The translations under genes were made by a program, and so were the position numbers. This document shows, piece by piece, positions 43,294 through 53,125 of a stretch of 64,000 nt of DNA (position 1 is the stretch's first letter; every line of letters starts with the position of its first letter). The notes beneath the pieces are model-generated. The model saw only the letters and a program-made list of their open reading frames with translations. It did no database searches and was not told the origin of the DNA. The stretch is from Candidatus Poribacteria bacterium (lineage in GTDB: Bacteria > Poribacteria > WGA-4E > WGA-3G): assembly GCA_026702755.1 (NCBI GenBank), contig JAPPBX010000095.1, positions 1 to 64,000 of the forward strand. The letters are read 5' to 3'.

Positions 43294-45575
43294 CGGAGGT
43301 CAACGGGCACAATCCACCCCTTCGTCAGGGCAGGTTTATACGCATTATCGCGCAAATAATCCGACGTTTGCCACAGGCAAAGATGTTTACCGTCAGGCAT
43401 CCAGACGACAGATGTTAGTTTCATTGGCGTGCGAGCGATAGGGAATTTCTTACCGCTGTCAAGATCGTAGACCCATACCTTCCAACGGATGCCTACGCAG
43501 TCCTCACGTTCCAGATATGCCAGTCGTTTACCTGTCGGGGACCACGATGGGGACGTATGTTTCAGAATCTGACTCTGCGTCAAAGTTGACACCGTTTCTG
43601 ACAGGTGCAGCTGCTTGTCGACCAGCTGACCGGGACGGTTACCACCGGACAAGACATAAGCCAGCTGCGTTCCATCTGCTGACCAGTTCAGTTGATGTAC
43701 CTGTTGATGCTGCGTCTGAATCTCTTTTATCCGTTGACCCTCTATATCCTGGATACGAACACCGATGTATTTTGAGTTGTTCACGCCAAAGGCGACGCGG
43801 GTGCCATCAGGTGCCCAAGATGGTGCAGATAGATAGGTATAAGAACGCTGCGGACGTTCAATTGGAACACGAGCAATAGCCCCTAACCCACTGCCATCGC
43901 TGTTGATTCGATAGACAACATCTAATCCCCCAGTTAGAGAGAAGTCGCGTCTTCTGAACACCAAACGGTTGGACGTGGGTGAAAAGGCGGGTCCATCTCC
44001 ACGAGCCAATTGTCTAATCCGTCCAAACTTCCAATCCACTGTATAGATATATCGCTCACCCGCTTCGTCAACCTCAAACGCCAAAAGCCTACTGTCAAGC
44101 GACCAAGAAATGTATGGATTGTAAAACTGTCCAGTATAGAGTTTTCGTACTCGCTCTCCTTTCCGATCCATAATCCACAATTCATTCGCACGCCAATACC
44201 GACTGCCAAGGTCTCCTCTTTTCAAAAATGCAATAAACTCCCCATCGGGACTCCAACGTGGGAATTCCGCACCTTCAATCAATTGCACCCTATACGGAGC
44301 CACAGTTGATTGATCTTCGCTGCGACAGAAATCGGTATTGAACATGATGCCGTCTGTCTCTTCAAACTCCCCGAAGGCGAATTTGTTCATCCATCCGCGA
44401 ACACCGTTCGGGAGCTCAATCTCATACCATCCATCCGAAACTTGCACGATAGGTAGGTGCACCGCATCGTTGAGTTCTAACAATACAGAAGACCCTTCGC
44501 TCGCAGGATTTGTAACCCCGCCTTTTCTGGTGTAAACAGGGGCAGCGTCGTGCGTTACAACACCGTGCCGTCGCGTATCTGTTGTGCGATTCCCGCTGGC
44601 GAGGTTTGCAACCTCGTCCCCTCTGCTGGCGAGGTTTGTAACCTCGCTTGCGTTTGTAAACGCATAAACGTTACCATCGCCAGATGCAGCGTAGAGGATG
44701 CCATCAGAGATAGCAGGCGCAGCACTTACAAAGCCGCCGAGTTGATATGCCCAAGTTTCGGCTTTAGATGCTTCGTCGAACGCGTGAAGCTGCCCGTCGC
44801 GTGCCCCGATATAGACGATCCCATTTGCCGTTACAGGATAACTCTCACTCCCATCTGTGTAACCTCGCCACAGATTCGCATTGTGTTCCGGAAAGATAGG
44901 GCGGAACACGCCTTTTGCACACCCATATTCAATACCTTGAATGTGGACTGTCCGTTCACGCATTGCTTCAAGTTCACCTGTCCTCGCGTTTAACAGATAG
45001 ATTTTTGACCGGAATGCGCCGACATAAACTTTATTGTCAGAAACGACCGGTGGTGCCTCCATCCAGCTTTTTGTCTTGAATTCCCATAGTTTTTCGCCTG
45101 TTTTCGTATCCAATGCGTAAACTTTGTTATTCCGGGCATTGAAATAAACCTGATTCCCCAAGACCGTCGCAGAATAGCGGATAGCATCCCCCGCATCAAA
45201 AACCCATTTAACACCCCACTGCTTTGCATCAAGCGCGTACAATTTGCCGTCAGTTGAGCCGATATATAGGATACCATTTGCAGTCACAGGGGAAGCATGG
45301 AGGGGGCCACCCGTCTTGAATTTCCAAAGCAATTTCAACGGTGGTGTGAGGTTTTTATCAGGGCTGATCCCCGAAAAACCTAAATCGTGCATGAACGTAT
45401 GCCAATCTTCAGCACGTGGAGGAGGGGTAACAAGTTCCGTAGCTTCAGAGGCGGATTCTTGTTGCGTTTCGGATTGACGGGTCTGATTCGTTTGCTGTGA
45501 ATCACATCCCCACACAAGCAGAAACATGAACACAATTAGGTATTTTCTGTTCCGCAATCGTCTGACAATATACAC
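43290..45575 (-). CDS. PQQ-like propeller / SH3 / TolB-like propeller lipoprotein
   Basis: A 761-residue lipoprotein (lipobox LLVWGC at about residue 24). Residues about 55-320 are a PQQ-like propeller with repeats such as ANGILYIGSTDGKLYALDA. Residues about 365-410 are SH3-like (LPIVQVSDGWYEIELPNGVR). Residues about 420-755 are WD40-like/TolB blades (PRWSPDGEFIAFL, FSPTSNRLVF). Between propeller and SH3 lies a low-complexity stretch, where SEVTNLASRGDEVANLASGN and VTNPASEG come from three in-frame copies of the GGCGAGGTT repeat. The start is GTG. A scaffold or ligand-binding envelope role is likely. Confidence 0.82.
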   Translation of the reverse strand: MYIVRRLRNRKYLIVFMFLLVWGCDSQQTNQTRQSETQQESASEATELVTPPPRAEDWHTFMHDLGFSGISPDKNLTPPLKLLWKFKTGGPLHASPVTANGILYIGSTDGKLYALDAKQWGVKWVFDAGDAIRYSATVLGNQVYFNARNNKVYALDTKTGEKLWEFKTKSWMEAPPVVSDNKVYVGAFRSKIYLLNARTGELEAMRERTVHIQGIEYGCAKGVFRPIFPEHNANLWRGYTDGSESYPVTANGIVYIGARDGQLHAFDEASKAETWAYQLGGFVSAAPAISDGILYAASGDGNVYAFTNASEVTNLASRGDEVANLASGNRTTDTRRHGVVTHDAAPVYTRKGGVTNPASEGSSVLLELNDAVHLPIVQVSDGWYEIELPNGVRGWMNKFAFGEFEETDGIMFNTDFCRSEDQSTVAPYRVQLIEGAEFPRWSPDGEFIAFLKRGDLGSRYWRANELWIMDRKGERVRKLYTGQFYNPYISWSLDSRLLAFEVDEAGERYIYTVDWKFGRIRQLARGDGPAFSPTSNRLVFRRRDFSLTGGLDVVYRINSDGSGLGAIARVPIERPQRSYTYLSAPSWAPDGTRVAFGVNNSKYIGVRIQDIEGQRIKEIQTQHQQVHQLNWSADGTQLAYVLSGGNRPGQLVDKQLHLSETVSTLTQSQILKHTSPSWSPTGKRLAYLEREDCVGIRWKVWVYDLDSGKKFPIARTPMKLTSVVWMPDGKHLCLWQTSDYLRDNAYKPALTKGWIVPVDLR
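44499..44650. repeat. three GGCGAGGTT palindromic repeats inside a coding region
   Basis: Copies at 44596-44620 and 44626-44650 (GCTGGCGAGGTTTG.AACCTCG) and a diverged one at 44499-44523 (GCTCGCAGGATTTGTAACCC). All lie in the same frame and orientation, and each is read on the minus strand as (E)V(T/A)NLAS or VTNPAS. Confidence 0.85.
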
Positions 45576-45665
45576 GAATAGATGCCTCTCTGTACAAAAT
45601 TCTAATGCCTATCAGTTTAGCACGATTCCCAATATAACACAACTGAAATATTAGCAACTTTTTTC

Positions 45666-45694
45666 TTGAAAGCCTCGCGAGAAGATGTTAAAAT
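45666..45694 (+). promoter_or_regulatory. promoter of mini-ORF
   Basis: TTGAAA (45666-45671) and TAAAAT (45689-45694), 17 bases apart, 25 bases before the mini-ORF start codon. Confidence 0.6.
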
Positions 45695-45719
45695 AGAGAA
45701 AAAAGAGGAGACATTAAAA

Positions 45720-45746
45720 ATGAGACACAGGGACTTTGCACAATAG
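45720..45746 (+). CDS. 8-codon mini-ORF with strong start signals
   Basis: ATG preceded by GAGGAG at nine bases and by a good promoter encodes only MRHRDFAQ before TAG. It may be the stump of a lost gene whose start region survived, or a leader peptide. It is about 320 bases from glyA, which has its own promoter, so control of glyA by attenuation is not obvious. Confidence 0.35.
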   Translation: MRHRDFAQ

Positions 45747-45973
45747 ATTATCTTCATTCAGTTTTCGTTTCTATCCTTCCACGTCTCTATCCTTCAGATT
45801 GGTTGCGTCGTAACGGCGTGTCCCCATTTTCAGAGGCATTCAATTGTCGAATCATCTGTATCGCGGCTGACACAGACGACACAGATTTTTAGCTATTCGT
45901 TATCCGAAACCGATTCGGGGTCTGGTGGTTTTTCCAGAGAATTGAATGACTCTGTCCCGACTCTTAGAAAAAT

Positions 45974-46002
45974 TTGAATTTGTAGCGAATTTGTGTTAAA
46001 AT
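45974..46002 (+). promoter_or_regulatory. glyA promoter
   Basis: TTGAAT (45974-45979) and TAAAAT (45997-46002), 17 bases apart, 67 bases before the glyA start codon. Confidence 0.65.
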
Positions 46003-46069
46003 TTAACCTCTACAAATACAACGCTATCTCGTATTTTAATTACAATTTAATTACAAGCGGTGAACGGAA

Positions 46070-47332
46070 ATGAACACATTGGAATCCAAATTAGGTGAAG
46101 TCGACCCACAGATTGTTGAAATCACCGCCAAAGATTTAAAACGTCAGCAAGATTCTCTCATGCTAATCCCTTCCGAAAATTATGCCAGCCGTGCTGTTAT
46201 GGAGGCGCAAAGCAGCATTCTCGCCAACAAATACGCCGAGGGTTATCCCGGTGAACGCTACTATAACGGATGTCAGTTTATGGACGATGTTGAATCCCTC
46301 GCGATTGAACGCGCGAAGGAACTCTTTGGCGTTGATCACGTCAATGTCCAACCGCACGCTGGCAGCCAAGCGAATATGGCGGTCTACCACGCGCTGCTCG
46401 AACCGGGGGACACGATCCTCGGTATGTCTCTCAGTCAAGGTGGACATCTCACGCATGGTGCAGGTGTTAACTTCTCAGGAAACTATTATAACATTGCTGC
46501 TTATGGTGTAGATGCTGAAACTGAACGGATCGACATGGAAGAGATCACGCGTCTTGCTAAGGAGCATCGTCCCAAACTTATCGTTGTTGGTGCGACAGCC
46601 TATCCTCGACACTTTGATTTTGCCGCATGGCGACAGGTTGCTGATTCCGTGGGTGCCTACTTACTTGCAGATATAGCGCATATTGCGGGACTTATTGCTG
46701 GTGGTGCGCATCCGGATCCTGCTCCATACAGCGATGTGATCACTACAACAACACACAAGACCTTACGCGGTCCCCGCGGTGCCATGATTATGTGTAAAGC
46801 CGAGCATGCGGATAAGATTGATCGCGCGGTGTTTCCGGGTTTACAGGGTGGCCCTTTTCTCCATACAATCGCTGCGAGAGCCGTTGCCTTCAAGGAAGCG
46901 AGTGAACCCGCTTTCAAAACATATCAGGCACAGATTGTGAAAAATGCTAAAGCACTCGCTGCGAGGTTAATTGAAAATGGATTCCGATTGGTGAGCGGTG
47001 GAACCGACAATCACTTGATGCTGATAGATCTCACCTCCAAGTATGAGAAACTCAGTGGAAGACAAGCCGCCGATCATTTGGAAGATGCCGGAATTATTGT
47101 GAATAAAAACACGATTCCTTTCGACAAAAGGAAACCGAGGACAACAAGCGGGCTACGCCTCGGTACACCGATGATCACGACACGCGGGATGAAAGAGGAT
47201 GAGATGGTCCAGGTTGCGGATTTCATCGCGGAGACGCTTGAAAACAGGCAGAAATCCTCTATCAAAAAGCAAATCCGAGAGAAGGTCAAAGAACTCTGCA
47301 CACAATTTCCGATTTATAAATATTTAGAGTAG
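46070..47332 (+). CDS. glyA: serine hydroxymethyltransferase
   Basis: A 420-residue PLP enzyme that converts serine and tetrahydrofolate to glycine and methylene-tetrahydrofolate. [20 protein letters not shown] and [18 protein letters not shown] at the N-terminus, [14 protein letters not shown], and the PLP lysine in [16 protein letters not shown] (about residue 229) are diagnostic. Length is normal. Ribosome binding is weak (ACGGAA). folC follows, giving a one-carbon/folate pair. Confidence 0.97.
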   Translation: MNTLESKLGEVDPQIVEITAKDLKRQQDSLMLIPSENYASRAVMEAQSSILANKYAEGYPGERYYNGCQFMDDVESLAIERAKELFGVDHVNVQPHAGSQANMAVYHALLEPGDTILGMSLSQGGHLTHGAGVNFSGNYYNIAAYGVDAETERIDMEEITRLAKEHRPKLIVVGATAYPRHFDFAAWRQVADSVGAYLLADIAHIAGLIAGGAHPDPAPYSDVITTTTHKTLRGPRGAMIMCKAEHADKIDRAVFPGLQGGPFLHTIAARAVAFKEASEPAFKTYQAQIVKNAKALAARLIENGFRLVSGGTDNHLMLIDLTSKYEKLSGRQAADHLEDAGIIVNKNTIPFDKRKPRTTSGLRLGTPMITTRGMKEDEMVQVADFIAETLENRQKSSIKKQIREKVKELCTQFPIYKYLE

Positions 47333-47336
47333 TTAT

Positions 47337-47487
47337 CGGTGATCAGTTTTCAGTCATCAGACCGCTTCGCTTTCAGTTTTCAGTTAAGGGAGTTGGTGTA
47401 GCATCTACAATGAACTGGACTGCCACAAGTAATTAACCGACAACTGATAACTGAAAGGTTTTTCGCAGAAAAACCGAACTGACAACT
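47337..47487 (+). repeat. CTGATAACTGAC-family tract between glyA and folC
   Basis: Mixed units such as TCGGTGATCAGTTTTCAGTC and CGACAACTGATAACTGAAAG end with ACTGACAACT immediately before the folC ATG. It also holds GGTTTTTCGCAGAAAAACC, a small hairpin. The only candidate ribosome binding region of folC lies in this tract. Confidence 0.65.
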
Positions 47488-48876
47488 ATGGATTATGAAG
47501 CAGCACTCGCCTATATCGAATCATTTATTGACTATGAAAGAAGTCCTGATTTTTCACGGCAGGCGCGGTTATATAATTTAGATAGGATCTCTTTATTATT
47601 GGAACTGCTTGATAATCCACACGATAGATTGAAGGTTATCCACATCGCAGGAAGTAAGGGGAAAGGCTCCACGGCTGCACTCGTGGCATCGGTGCTTACA
47701 CATGCTGGCTATAAAACAGGTCTGTTTACATCCCCGCATCTCATTACGCCTCGAGAACGGTGCCGTATAGATGGTGAGTTAATTTCAGAGACAGACGTTG
47801 CGTTCTATATTGAGAAACTCAAGCCTGCGATAGAAACTGTTTCCGCTTCTGAATTCGGACGTGTTTCGTTTTTTGAAATATACACTGCGCTTGCTTTTTC
47901 CTATTTCGCCGACAAGGCAACGGACTTTGCCGTTATTGAGGTCGGTTTGGGCGGTAGACTCGATGCAACGAACGTTGTCACGCCGGTCACAACTGTTATT
48001 ACACCAATCGGTTTGGAGCACACTACGATATTAGGCGAAACTTATGCTGAGATAGCAGGCGAGAAGGCGGAAATCATTAAACAGGAGTGCCCCTTGGCAC
48101 TCGCTCCCCAGCGTCCGGAGGCGCAAGTTATATTTGAAAAAGTGGCTGGTGAACGCAAGGCACCGATTCTTGAAGCAAAGGGTTTCGTTGGAAAAAATCC
48201 TTGTGTGTCAATTCCTTGCCTCGTTCAGGATACCGATGGTGTCCCTGTAGCACAGCAATTTGACGTGGAAACGGATTCGGAGCGTTATTCGCAGCTCACC
48301 ATGCCGCTTTTAGGGCACCATCAGTTTGTAAACGCGACAACGGCTATTGCAGCGATTGAATGCCTGAAACAGAAAGGATACATAATTCCAAAAACCAGTG
48401 TTTACGCGGGATTTAAGAATGTGCAGTGGCATGGACGAATCCAGCGAATTATGTCCTCACCGATTATCATACTTGATGGTGCACATTCGCCGGTCTCAAT
48501 GGAGGCGTTATGTTGTACGATCCGTCAGAGCTTTCGTTACACTCAGGTGACCTTTATCGTTAGTCTAATGAAAGATAAAAATCTGACAGCAATTGGCGAC
48601 ATTATCTCACAAACAGCAGATTCCGTGATTACTACGCAAGTTCCCAATAACCCGCGTGTGATGCCAGCTGAAGAGATACAGTATACTTGGAAGGGTATAT
48701 GCAAGAGAGTGGCTACATGTTCAACGCCGGAAAAAGCGATCAGGAAGGCGTTATCCGACGCCTCGCCAACAGATTTAATTTGTATTACAGGTTCGCTCTA
48801 TCTTGTTGGTCAAGCACTTAAAATATTTAAATCGAATTTTTCAGCGAAAGATCGTATTGAAATTCCTTTTTCTTAG
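47488..48876 (+). CDS. folC: folylpolyglutamate / dihydrofolate synthase
   Basis: A 462-residue Mur-ligase-type enzyme that adds glutamate to folates. ATP loop IAGSKGKGSTAALVASVL (about 52-69), GLFTSPHLITPRER, the second substrate motif DFAVIEVGLGGRLDATNVV (about 147-165), and the C-terminal-domain IILDGAHSPVSMEA (about 327-340) are all present. It follows glyA across a repeat tract and has no normal ribosome binding site, so its translation may be weak or coupled. Confidence 0.95.
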   Translation: MDYEAALAYIESFIDYERSPDFSRQARLYNLDRISLLLELLDNPHDRLKVIHIAGSKGKGSTAALVASVLTHAGYKTGLFTSPHLITPRERCRIDGELISETDVAFYIEKLKPAIETVSASEFGRVSFFEIYTALAFSYFADKATDFAVIEVGLGGRLDATNVVTPVTTVITPIGLEHTTILGETYAEIAGEKAEIIKQECPLALAPQRPEAQVIFEKVAGERKAPILEAKGFVGKNPCVSIPCLVQDTDGVPVAQQFDVETDSERYSQLTMPLLGHHQFVNATTAIAAIECLKQKGYIIPKTSVYAGFKNVQWHGRIQRIMSSPIIILDGAHSPVSMEALCCTIRQSFRYTQVTFIVSLMKDKNLTAIGDIISQTADSVITTQVPNNPRVMPAEEIQYTWKGICKRVATCSTPEKAIRKALSDASPTDLICITGSLYLVGQALKIFKSNFSAKDRIEIPFS

Positions 48877-48888
48877 GGAAAGATCGTA

Positions 48889-49006
48889 AACCCGTAATGA
48901 AATGGAGGGATTTTGCTTGGGTGTTTCTGCGGATTTCTCCAGATCTACGGAAAGGAACTTCAATGCTCAAACACACTTCATCAAACCGCAAGGAAAATTA
49001 AAAAAA
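48889..49006 (+). repeat. start-linked leader repeat, copy B
   Basis: It begins AACCCGTAATGAAATGGAGG, with an insertion of about 10 bases relative to copies A and C. It ends CCGCAAGGAAAATTAAAAAA, 18 bases before the pyrophosphatase ATG. Here a second ribosome binding site (AGAGAGG) lies behind the repeat. Confidence 0.8.
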
Positions 49007-49023
49007 GAAAAGAGAGGTTTTTA

Positions 49024-51381
49024 ATGCGTGATATCACTTGCAAGAGAGGGTGGCTAAATTGGAAATCATTTCTGATACTCCTACCCATCCTAAATTTAGC
49101 CACCGAGGCTTTTGCCCAAACAGACCCCCAACCTGCTCTGCCACCGGTATGGTGGATTGCCCCTATCGGTGCGCTTATCGCTTTGGGATTTGCTTATCAC
49201 TTCTACCGTGCTGTGATGAAACAGGACGAGGGCAATGAAAAAATGCGAGACATCGCACAATCTGTGCGCGATGGTGCGATGGCATATCTCAGGCAACAAT
49301 ACAAAGTGGTAGGCATCGTTTTTGTTGTCCTCTGCCTTATTTTTATCTTCATGGCTTTCGTCCTTGATGCCCAGAACAAAGTTGTTCCATTTGCCTTTCT
49401 CACAGGCGGTTTTTTCTCAGGCCTCTGCGGTTTCCTCGGCATGAAGACAGCGACGAATGCCTCTGCCCGCACGACAAGTGCCGCAATGCAAGGACTCAAC
49501 GCCGGCTTAAAAGTTGCGTTCCGTGCTGGAGCAGTTATGGGATTAATAGTCGTCGGATTCGCGCTCCTTGATATTACCGGATGGTTTCTTATTCTCTACT
49601 ACCTGTTCCCTAAGATACTGCCCGGATTTTTAGAAGTAAATCCGCTACCGCAAATTACTGTGATTATGCTCAGTTTTGGTATGGGTGCCTCAACCCAAGC
49701 ACTCTTTGCTCGTGTTGGCGGTGGTATCTATACCAAAGCAGCAGATGTTGGGGCAGACCTGGTTGGAAAAGTTGAAGCCGGAATCGCAGAAGATGACCCG
49801 CGTAACCCTGCTGCTATCGCAGATAACGTCGGCGATAACGTCGGCGATGTCGCGGGCATGGGGGCAGACCTCTACGAATCCTACGCAGGTTCAATCCTCG
49901 CGACGGCTGCGCTTGGTGTTGCTGCTGTCGCTGCCAAAGATCATGGGAACCTTGTCCTCCAACTTAAATATCTCTCGGCACCGATGATTATTGCCGGTAT
50001 CGGCGTAATTCTCTCCATTTTGGGTATCTATATGGTGAGAACAAAAGAGGGTGCGTCGATGAAACAACTGATGGGCTCACTGAACTTCGGCATTAATGGC
50101 AGTGCAATAGGCATCGCCGTCTTATCTCTGCCAGTGCTTATCTACCTTGACCTTCCCAACAAGTGGCAAGTGTGGGGCGCAATTATCGCTGGTCTTGTAG
50201 CAGGCTTAGTTATCGGCAAAGTCACCGAAATCTTTACCTCCCACGATTATTCTCCAACGCGTGCCATTGCGAAGCAGGCACAAACCGGACCCGCGACAGT
50301 AATTATTGAAGGCATCGCTGTTGGCATGGAATCAACGGCAATTCCGGTTATAACTATCGTTGCAGCGGTTGCTATTAGTTACTACCTTCCTGGTGGAGCA
50401 ACCGAACCACTGATGGGACTTTACGGTGTCGGCATTGCTGCTGTCGGTATGTTGGCAACGCTCGGTATTACCCTTGCCACAGATGCCTACGGACCCATCG
50501 CAGACAATGCTGGTGGAAACGCTGAGATGGCGGAACTCGATAAAAGTGTCCGAGAGCGTACAGATCAGTTAGATGCCCTCGGTAATACGACAGCCGCAAC
50601 TGGTAAAGGATTTGCGATCGGTTCAGCCGCGCTAACAGCACTCGCGCTCTTGGCTGCGTATTTAGAGGAAATCCGATACGGCTTGATCCACTTGGCAGGC
50701 AAGGAAACACTGGATATTGAAGGCGAAGGCACGATTGATACATTGAAGGTCACCGTCAGCCAATTTATGGATTACTACGATGTCACGCTGATGAATCCAC
50801 AGGTCCTTATTGGATTGTTCATCGGGGCAGTGATGGCGTTCTATTTCTGTGCATTGACAATGAAAGCCGTGGGACGTGCCGCTGGAGCTATGGCCGCGGA
50901 AGTCCGTCGTCAGTTTCGTGAGAAGCCGGGCATTATGAAAGGCGAAGAAAAACCGGACTACGCACGATGTGTCGAAATTTCAACCGTTGGGGCACAACGA
51001 GAAATGATTTTTCCATCACTCATCGCCATTATTGTGCCTGTCGCTGTCGGTCTAATTTTTGATGTCGGTGGTGTGTTAGGATTGCTGGCAGGTGGATTGG
51101 CGACTGGGTTTGTTCTCGCAATTATGATGGCAAACGCCGGTGGTGCATGGGATAACGCCAAGAAGTTCATTGAGGAAGGCAGCCATAAGGACGAATACGG
51201 TGAAAAGGGGTCCGAGCCTCATAAAGCTACCGTTGTTGGTGATACTGTCGGGGATCCGTTCAAAGACACTTCTGGCCCCTCGCTTAACATCCTCATTAAG
51301 TTGATGTCTATGGTGTCTGTCGTTTTTGCGGGTCTCATTGCGAAGTATGGTGGTGTGTTTAACAACTGGTTGGGTATGTAG
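49024..51381 (+). CDS. hppA: membrane-bound ion-translocating pyrophosphatase
   Basis: A 785-residue, roughly 16-helix pump that uses PPi hydrolysis to move H+ or Na+. The PPi/Mg site is DDPRNPAAIADNVGDNVGDV then AGMGADLYES. A second acidic site is DAYGPIADNAGGNAEMAELD, and a third is DTVGDPFKDTSGPSLNIL. GNTTAATGKGFAIGSAAL has Ala where K+-independent enzymes have Lys, so the K+-dependent class is indicated. H+ versus Na+ cannot be decided. An in-frame extension to 48913 is only leader-repeat sequence; ATG 49024 has AGAGAGG. Confidence 0.96.
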   Translation: MRDITCKRGWLNWKSFLILLPILNLATEAFAQTDPQPALPPVWWIAPIGALIALGFAYHFYRAVMKQDEGNEKMRDIAQSVRDGAMAYLRQQYKVVGIVFVVLCLIFIFMAFVLDAQNKVVPFAFLTGGFFSGLCGFLGMKTATNASARTTSAAMQGLNAGLKVAFRAGAVMGLIVVGFALLDITGWFLILYYLFPKILPGFLEVNPLPQITVIMLSFGMGASTQALFARVGGGIYTKAADVGADLVGKVEAGIAEDDPRNPAAIADNVGDNVGDVAGMGADLYESYAGSILATAALGVAAVAAKDHGNLVLQLKYLSAPMIIAGIGVILSILGIYMVRTKEGASMKQLMGSLNFGINGSAIGIAVLSLPVLIYLDLPNKWQVWGAIIAGLVAGLVIGKVTEIFTSHDYSPTRAIAKQAQTGPATVIIEGIAVGMESTAIPVITIVAAVAISYYLPGGATEPLMGLYGVGIAAVGMLATLGITLATDAYGPIADNAGGNAEMAELDKSVRERTDQLDALGNTTAATGKGFAIGSAALTALALLAAYLEEIRYGLIHLAGKETLDIEGEGTIDTLKVTVSQFMDYYDVTLMNPQVLIGLFIGAVMAFYFCALTMKAVGRAAGAMAAEVRRQFREKPGIMKGEEKPDYARCVEISTVGAQREMIFPSLIAIIVPVAVGLIFDVGGVLGLLAGGLATGFVLAIMMANAGGAWDNAKKFIEEGSHKDEYGEKGSEPHKATVVGDTVGDPFKDTSGPSLNILIKLMSMVSVVFAGLIAKYGGVFNNWLGM

Positions 51382-51425
51382 GAAAGTAGCAGATCTATTA
51401 TCAATTTGTAGGAGAACAGAAAGAA

Positions 51426-53105
51426 ATGTCCAATAAGCTGAAACCCCGAAGTTATGCGATTACCGATGGACCCGACCGCGCCGCTGCACGCACCATGCTC
51501 ATGTTTGGCGATGGCGGGTTATCACCCGAAGACCTTGACAAGCCGATTATCGGGGTTGCCAATACATGGATCGAAATCGGTCCCTGTAACTTCCACTTAA
51601 GAAGACTTGCCGCCAAAGTCAAAGAGGGCATCCGTGCTGCAGGCGGAACACCACTTGAATTTAACACCGTTAGTATCTCCGATGGTATCACGATGGGGAC
51701 TGAGGGTATGAAAACCTCGCTCATCAGTCGCGAAATCATCGCCGATTCAATTGAGTTGGTTTCCATCGGCAACATGTTTGATGCTGTCGTTGCTCTCTGT
51801 GGTTGCGATAAGACCGTCCCTGGCACCGTCATGGCGTTGGCACGGTTAGATATTCCATCGCTCACCCTCTACGGTGGTTCAATCATGCCGGGCAATTTTC
51901 AGGGACGCGATGTCACCATCCAAGATGTGTTTGAGGCAGTCGGGCAGCATGCAGAAGGCACTATCACGGTCGAAGAATTGGACGATCTAATTAGTAAAGG
52001 GTGTCCCGGTCCGGGGGCATGTGGTGGACAATTTACCGCCAATACCATGGCAACAGCCGTTGAGATGTTAGGGATTGCCCCCTTGGGAAGTGGGAGTGTC
52101 CCCGCCGTCGCAGAAGACAAGGATCAGGAGGCATACAAAGCTGGACAACTCGTCATCGACATGCTCGCTGATGACCGGCGACCGAGTCAGATTATCACTC
52201 GTAAGTCACTTGAAAATGCGATTACCTCTGTCGCTGCAACCGGTGGTTCTACGAACGGTGTTTTGCATCTCCTCGCCATCGCACACGAGGCACAGATTCC
52301 ATTGACGCTTGAGGACTTTCATGCCATTAGTCAAAGAACCCCGGTATTGGCGGACCTCAAACCCGGCGGACAGTTTGTCGCTACCGACCTCTATGAAGCG
52401 GGAGGCATTCCGTTCTTGGCAAAACGCTTGGCAGAAGCAGGTTTGCTCCACACCGATGAACTTACCGTTACAGGGAAAACCATCGGTGTAGAGGCAAACG
52501 CAGCGACCGAAACTGAAGGACAACAGGTCGTCAGACCGGTAGATGCACCGCTCAAACCGACGGGCGGCTTTGCGATCTTGAGGGGGAACCTCGCCCCGGA
52601 TGGATGTGTCATCAAGTTAGCCGGACAGGACAGAACGCTCCATCGCGGTCCCGCACGTATATTTGAACGTGAAGAGGATACTTTTGCCGCCATTAAAGGT
52701 GGAGAGATTAAACCAGGTGATGTGGTCGTTATTCGTTATGAGGGACCCACCGGTGGTCCCGGTATGCGGGAGATGTTGGGCGTAACAGCAGCAATCGTCG
52801 GCGCAGGCTTGAGCGAAGATGTTGCCCTCTTAACCGATGGCAGGTTCTCTGGCGCAACGCACGGCTTCATGATTTGCCACGTCGCGCCCGAAGCAGCCAG
52901 AGGTGGTCCGATTGCTATCCTCCAAGAAGGGGACGAAATCGTAATTGACGCAAAGGAACGACGGCTCAACGTTCAACTCTCCGACGCGGAAATTCAAGCA
53001 CGCTTTGAACAGTGGACACCCCCTGAACCGCGCTATGCTCGCGGGGTTATGGCGAAATATGCGAATTCGGTTTCTTCTGCCTCTGAAGGGGCTGTGACAG
53101 GATAA
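51426..53105 (+). CDS. ilvD: dihydroxy-acid dehydratase
   Basis: A 559-residue Fe-S dehydratase of valine, isoleucine and pantothenate synthesis. Cluster cysteines lie in [12 protein letters not shown] (about 50-55), [11 protein letters not shown] (about 121-131) and [20 protein letters not shown] (about 192-211). [20 protein letters not shown] is near the C-terminus. Ribosome binding site TAGGAGAA. No other ilv gene is near. It lies 44 bases after hppA and may be transcribed with it. Confidence 0.96.
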   Translation: MSNKLKPRSYAITDGPDRAAARTMLMFGDGGLSPEDLDKPIIGVANTWIEIGPCNFHLRRLAAKVKEGIRAAGGTPLEFNTVSISDGITMGTEGMKTSLISREIIADSIELVSIGNMFDAVVALCGCDKTVPGTVMALARLDIPSLTLYGGSIMPGNFQGRDVTIQDVFEAVGQHAEGTITVEELDDLISKGCPGPGACGGQFTANTMATAVEMLGIAPLGSGSVPAVAEDKDQEAYKAGQLVIDMLADDRRPSQIITRKSLENAITSVAATGGSTNGVLHLLAIAHEAQIPLTLEDFHAISQRTPVLADLKPGGQFVATDLYEAGGIPFLAKRLAEAGLLHTDELTVTGKTIGVEANAATETEGQQVVRPVDAPLKPTGGFAILRGNLAPDGCVIKLAGQDRTLHRGPARIFEREEDTFAAIKGGEIKPGDVVVIRYEGPTGGPGMREMLGVTAAIVGAGLSEDVALLTDGRFSGATHGFMICHVAPEAARGGPIAILQEGDEIVIDAKERRLNVQLSDAEIQARFEQWTPPEPRYARGVMAKYANSVSSASEGAVTG

Positions 53106-53125
53106 AACGCTTAAATGCGGTTATC

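Larger units (their letters stand above)
45576..46069. other. 494-bp gap with two promoters and a mini-ORF
   Basis: It holds the promoter and mini-ORF at 45666-45746 and the glyA promoter at 45974-46002. The middle part (45747-45960) contains no recognised feature apart from loose direct repeats (TTTCTATCCTTCCACGTCTC then TATCCTTC). Confidence 0.55.

Noticed and set aside
45747-46069. Glycine riboswitch before glyA
   Set aside because: The tandem glycine aptamer pattern was not recognisable, and the glyA promoter leaves a leader of only about 60 bases.
48913-49023. N-terminal extension of the pyrophosphatase
   Set aside because: The extra codons are entirely leader-repeat sequence, and a good start with AGAGAGG lies at 49024.
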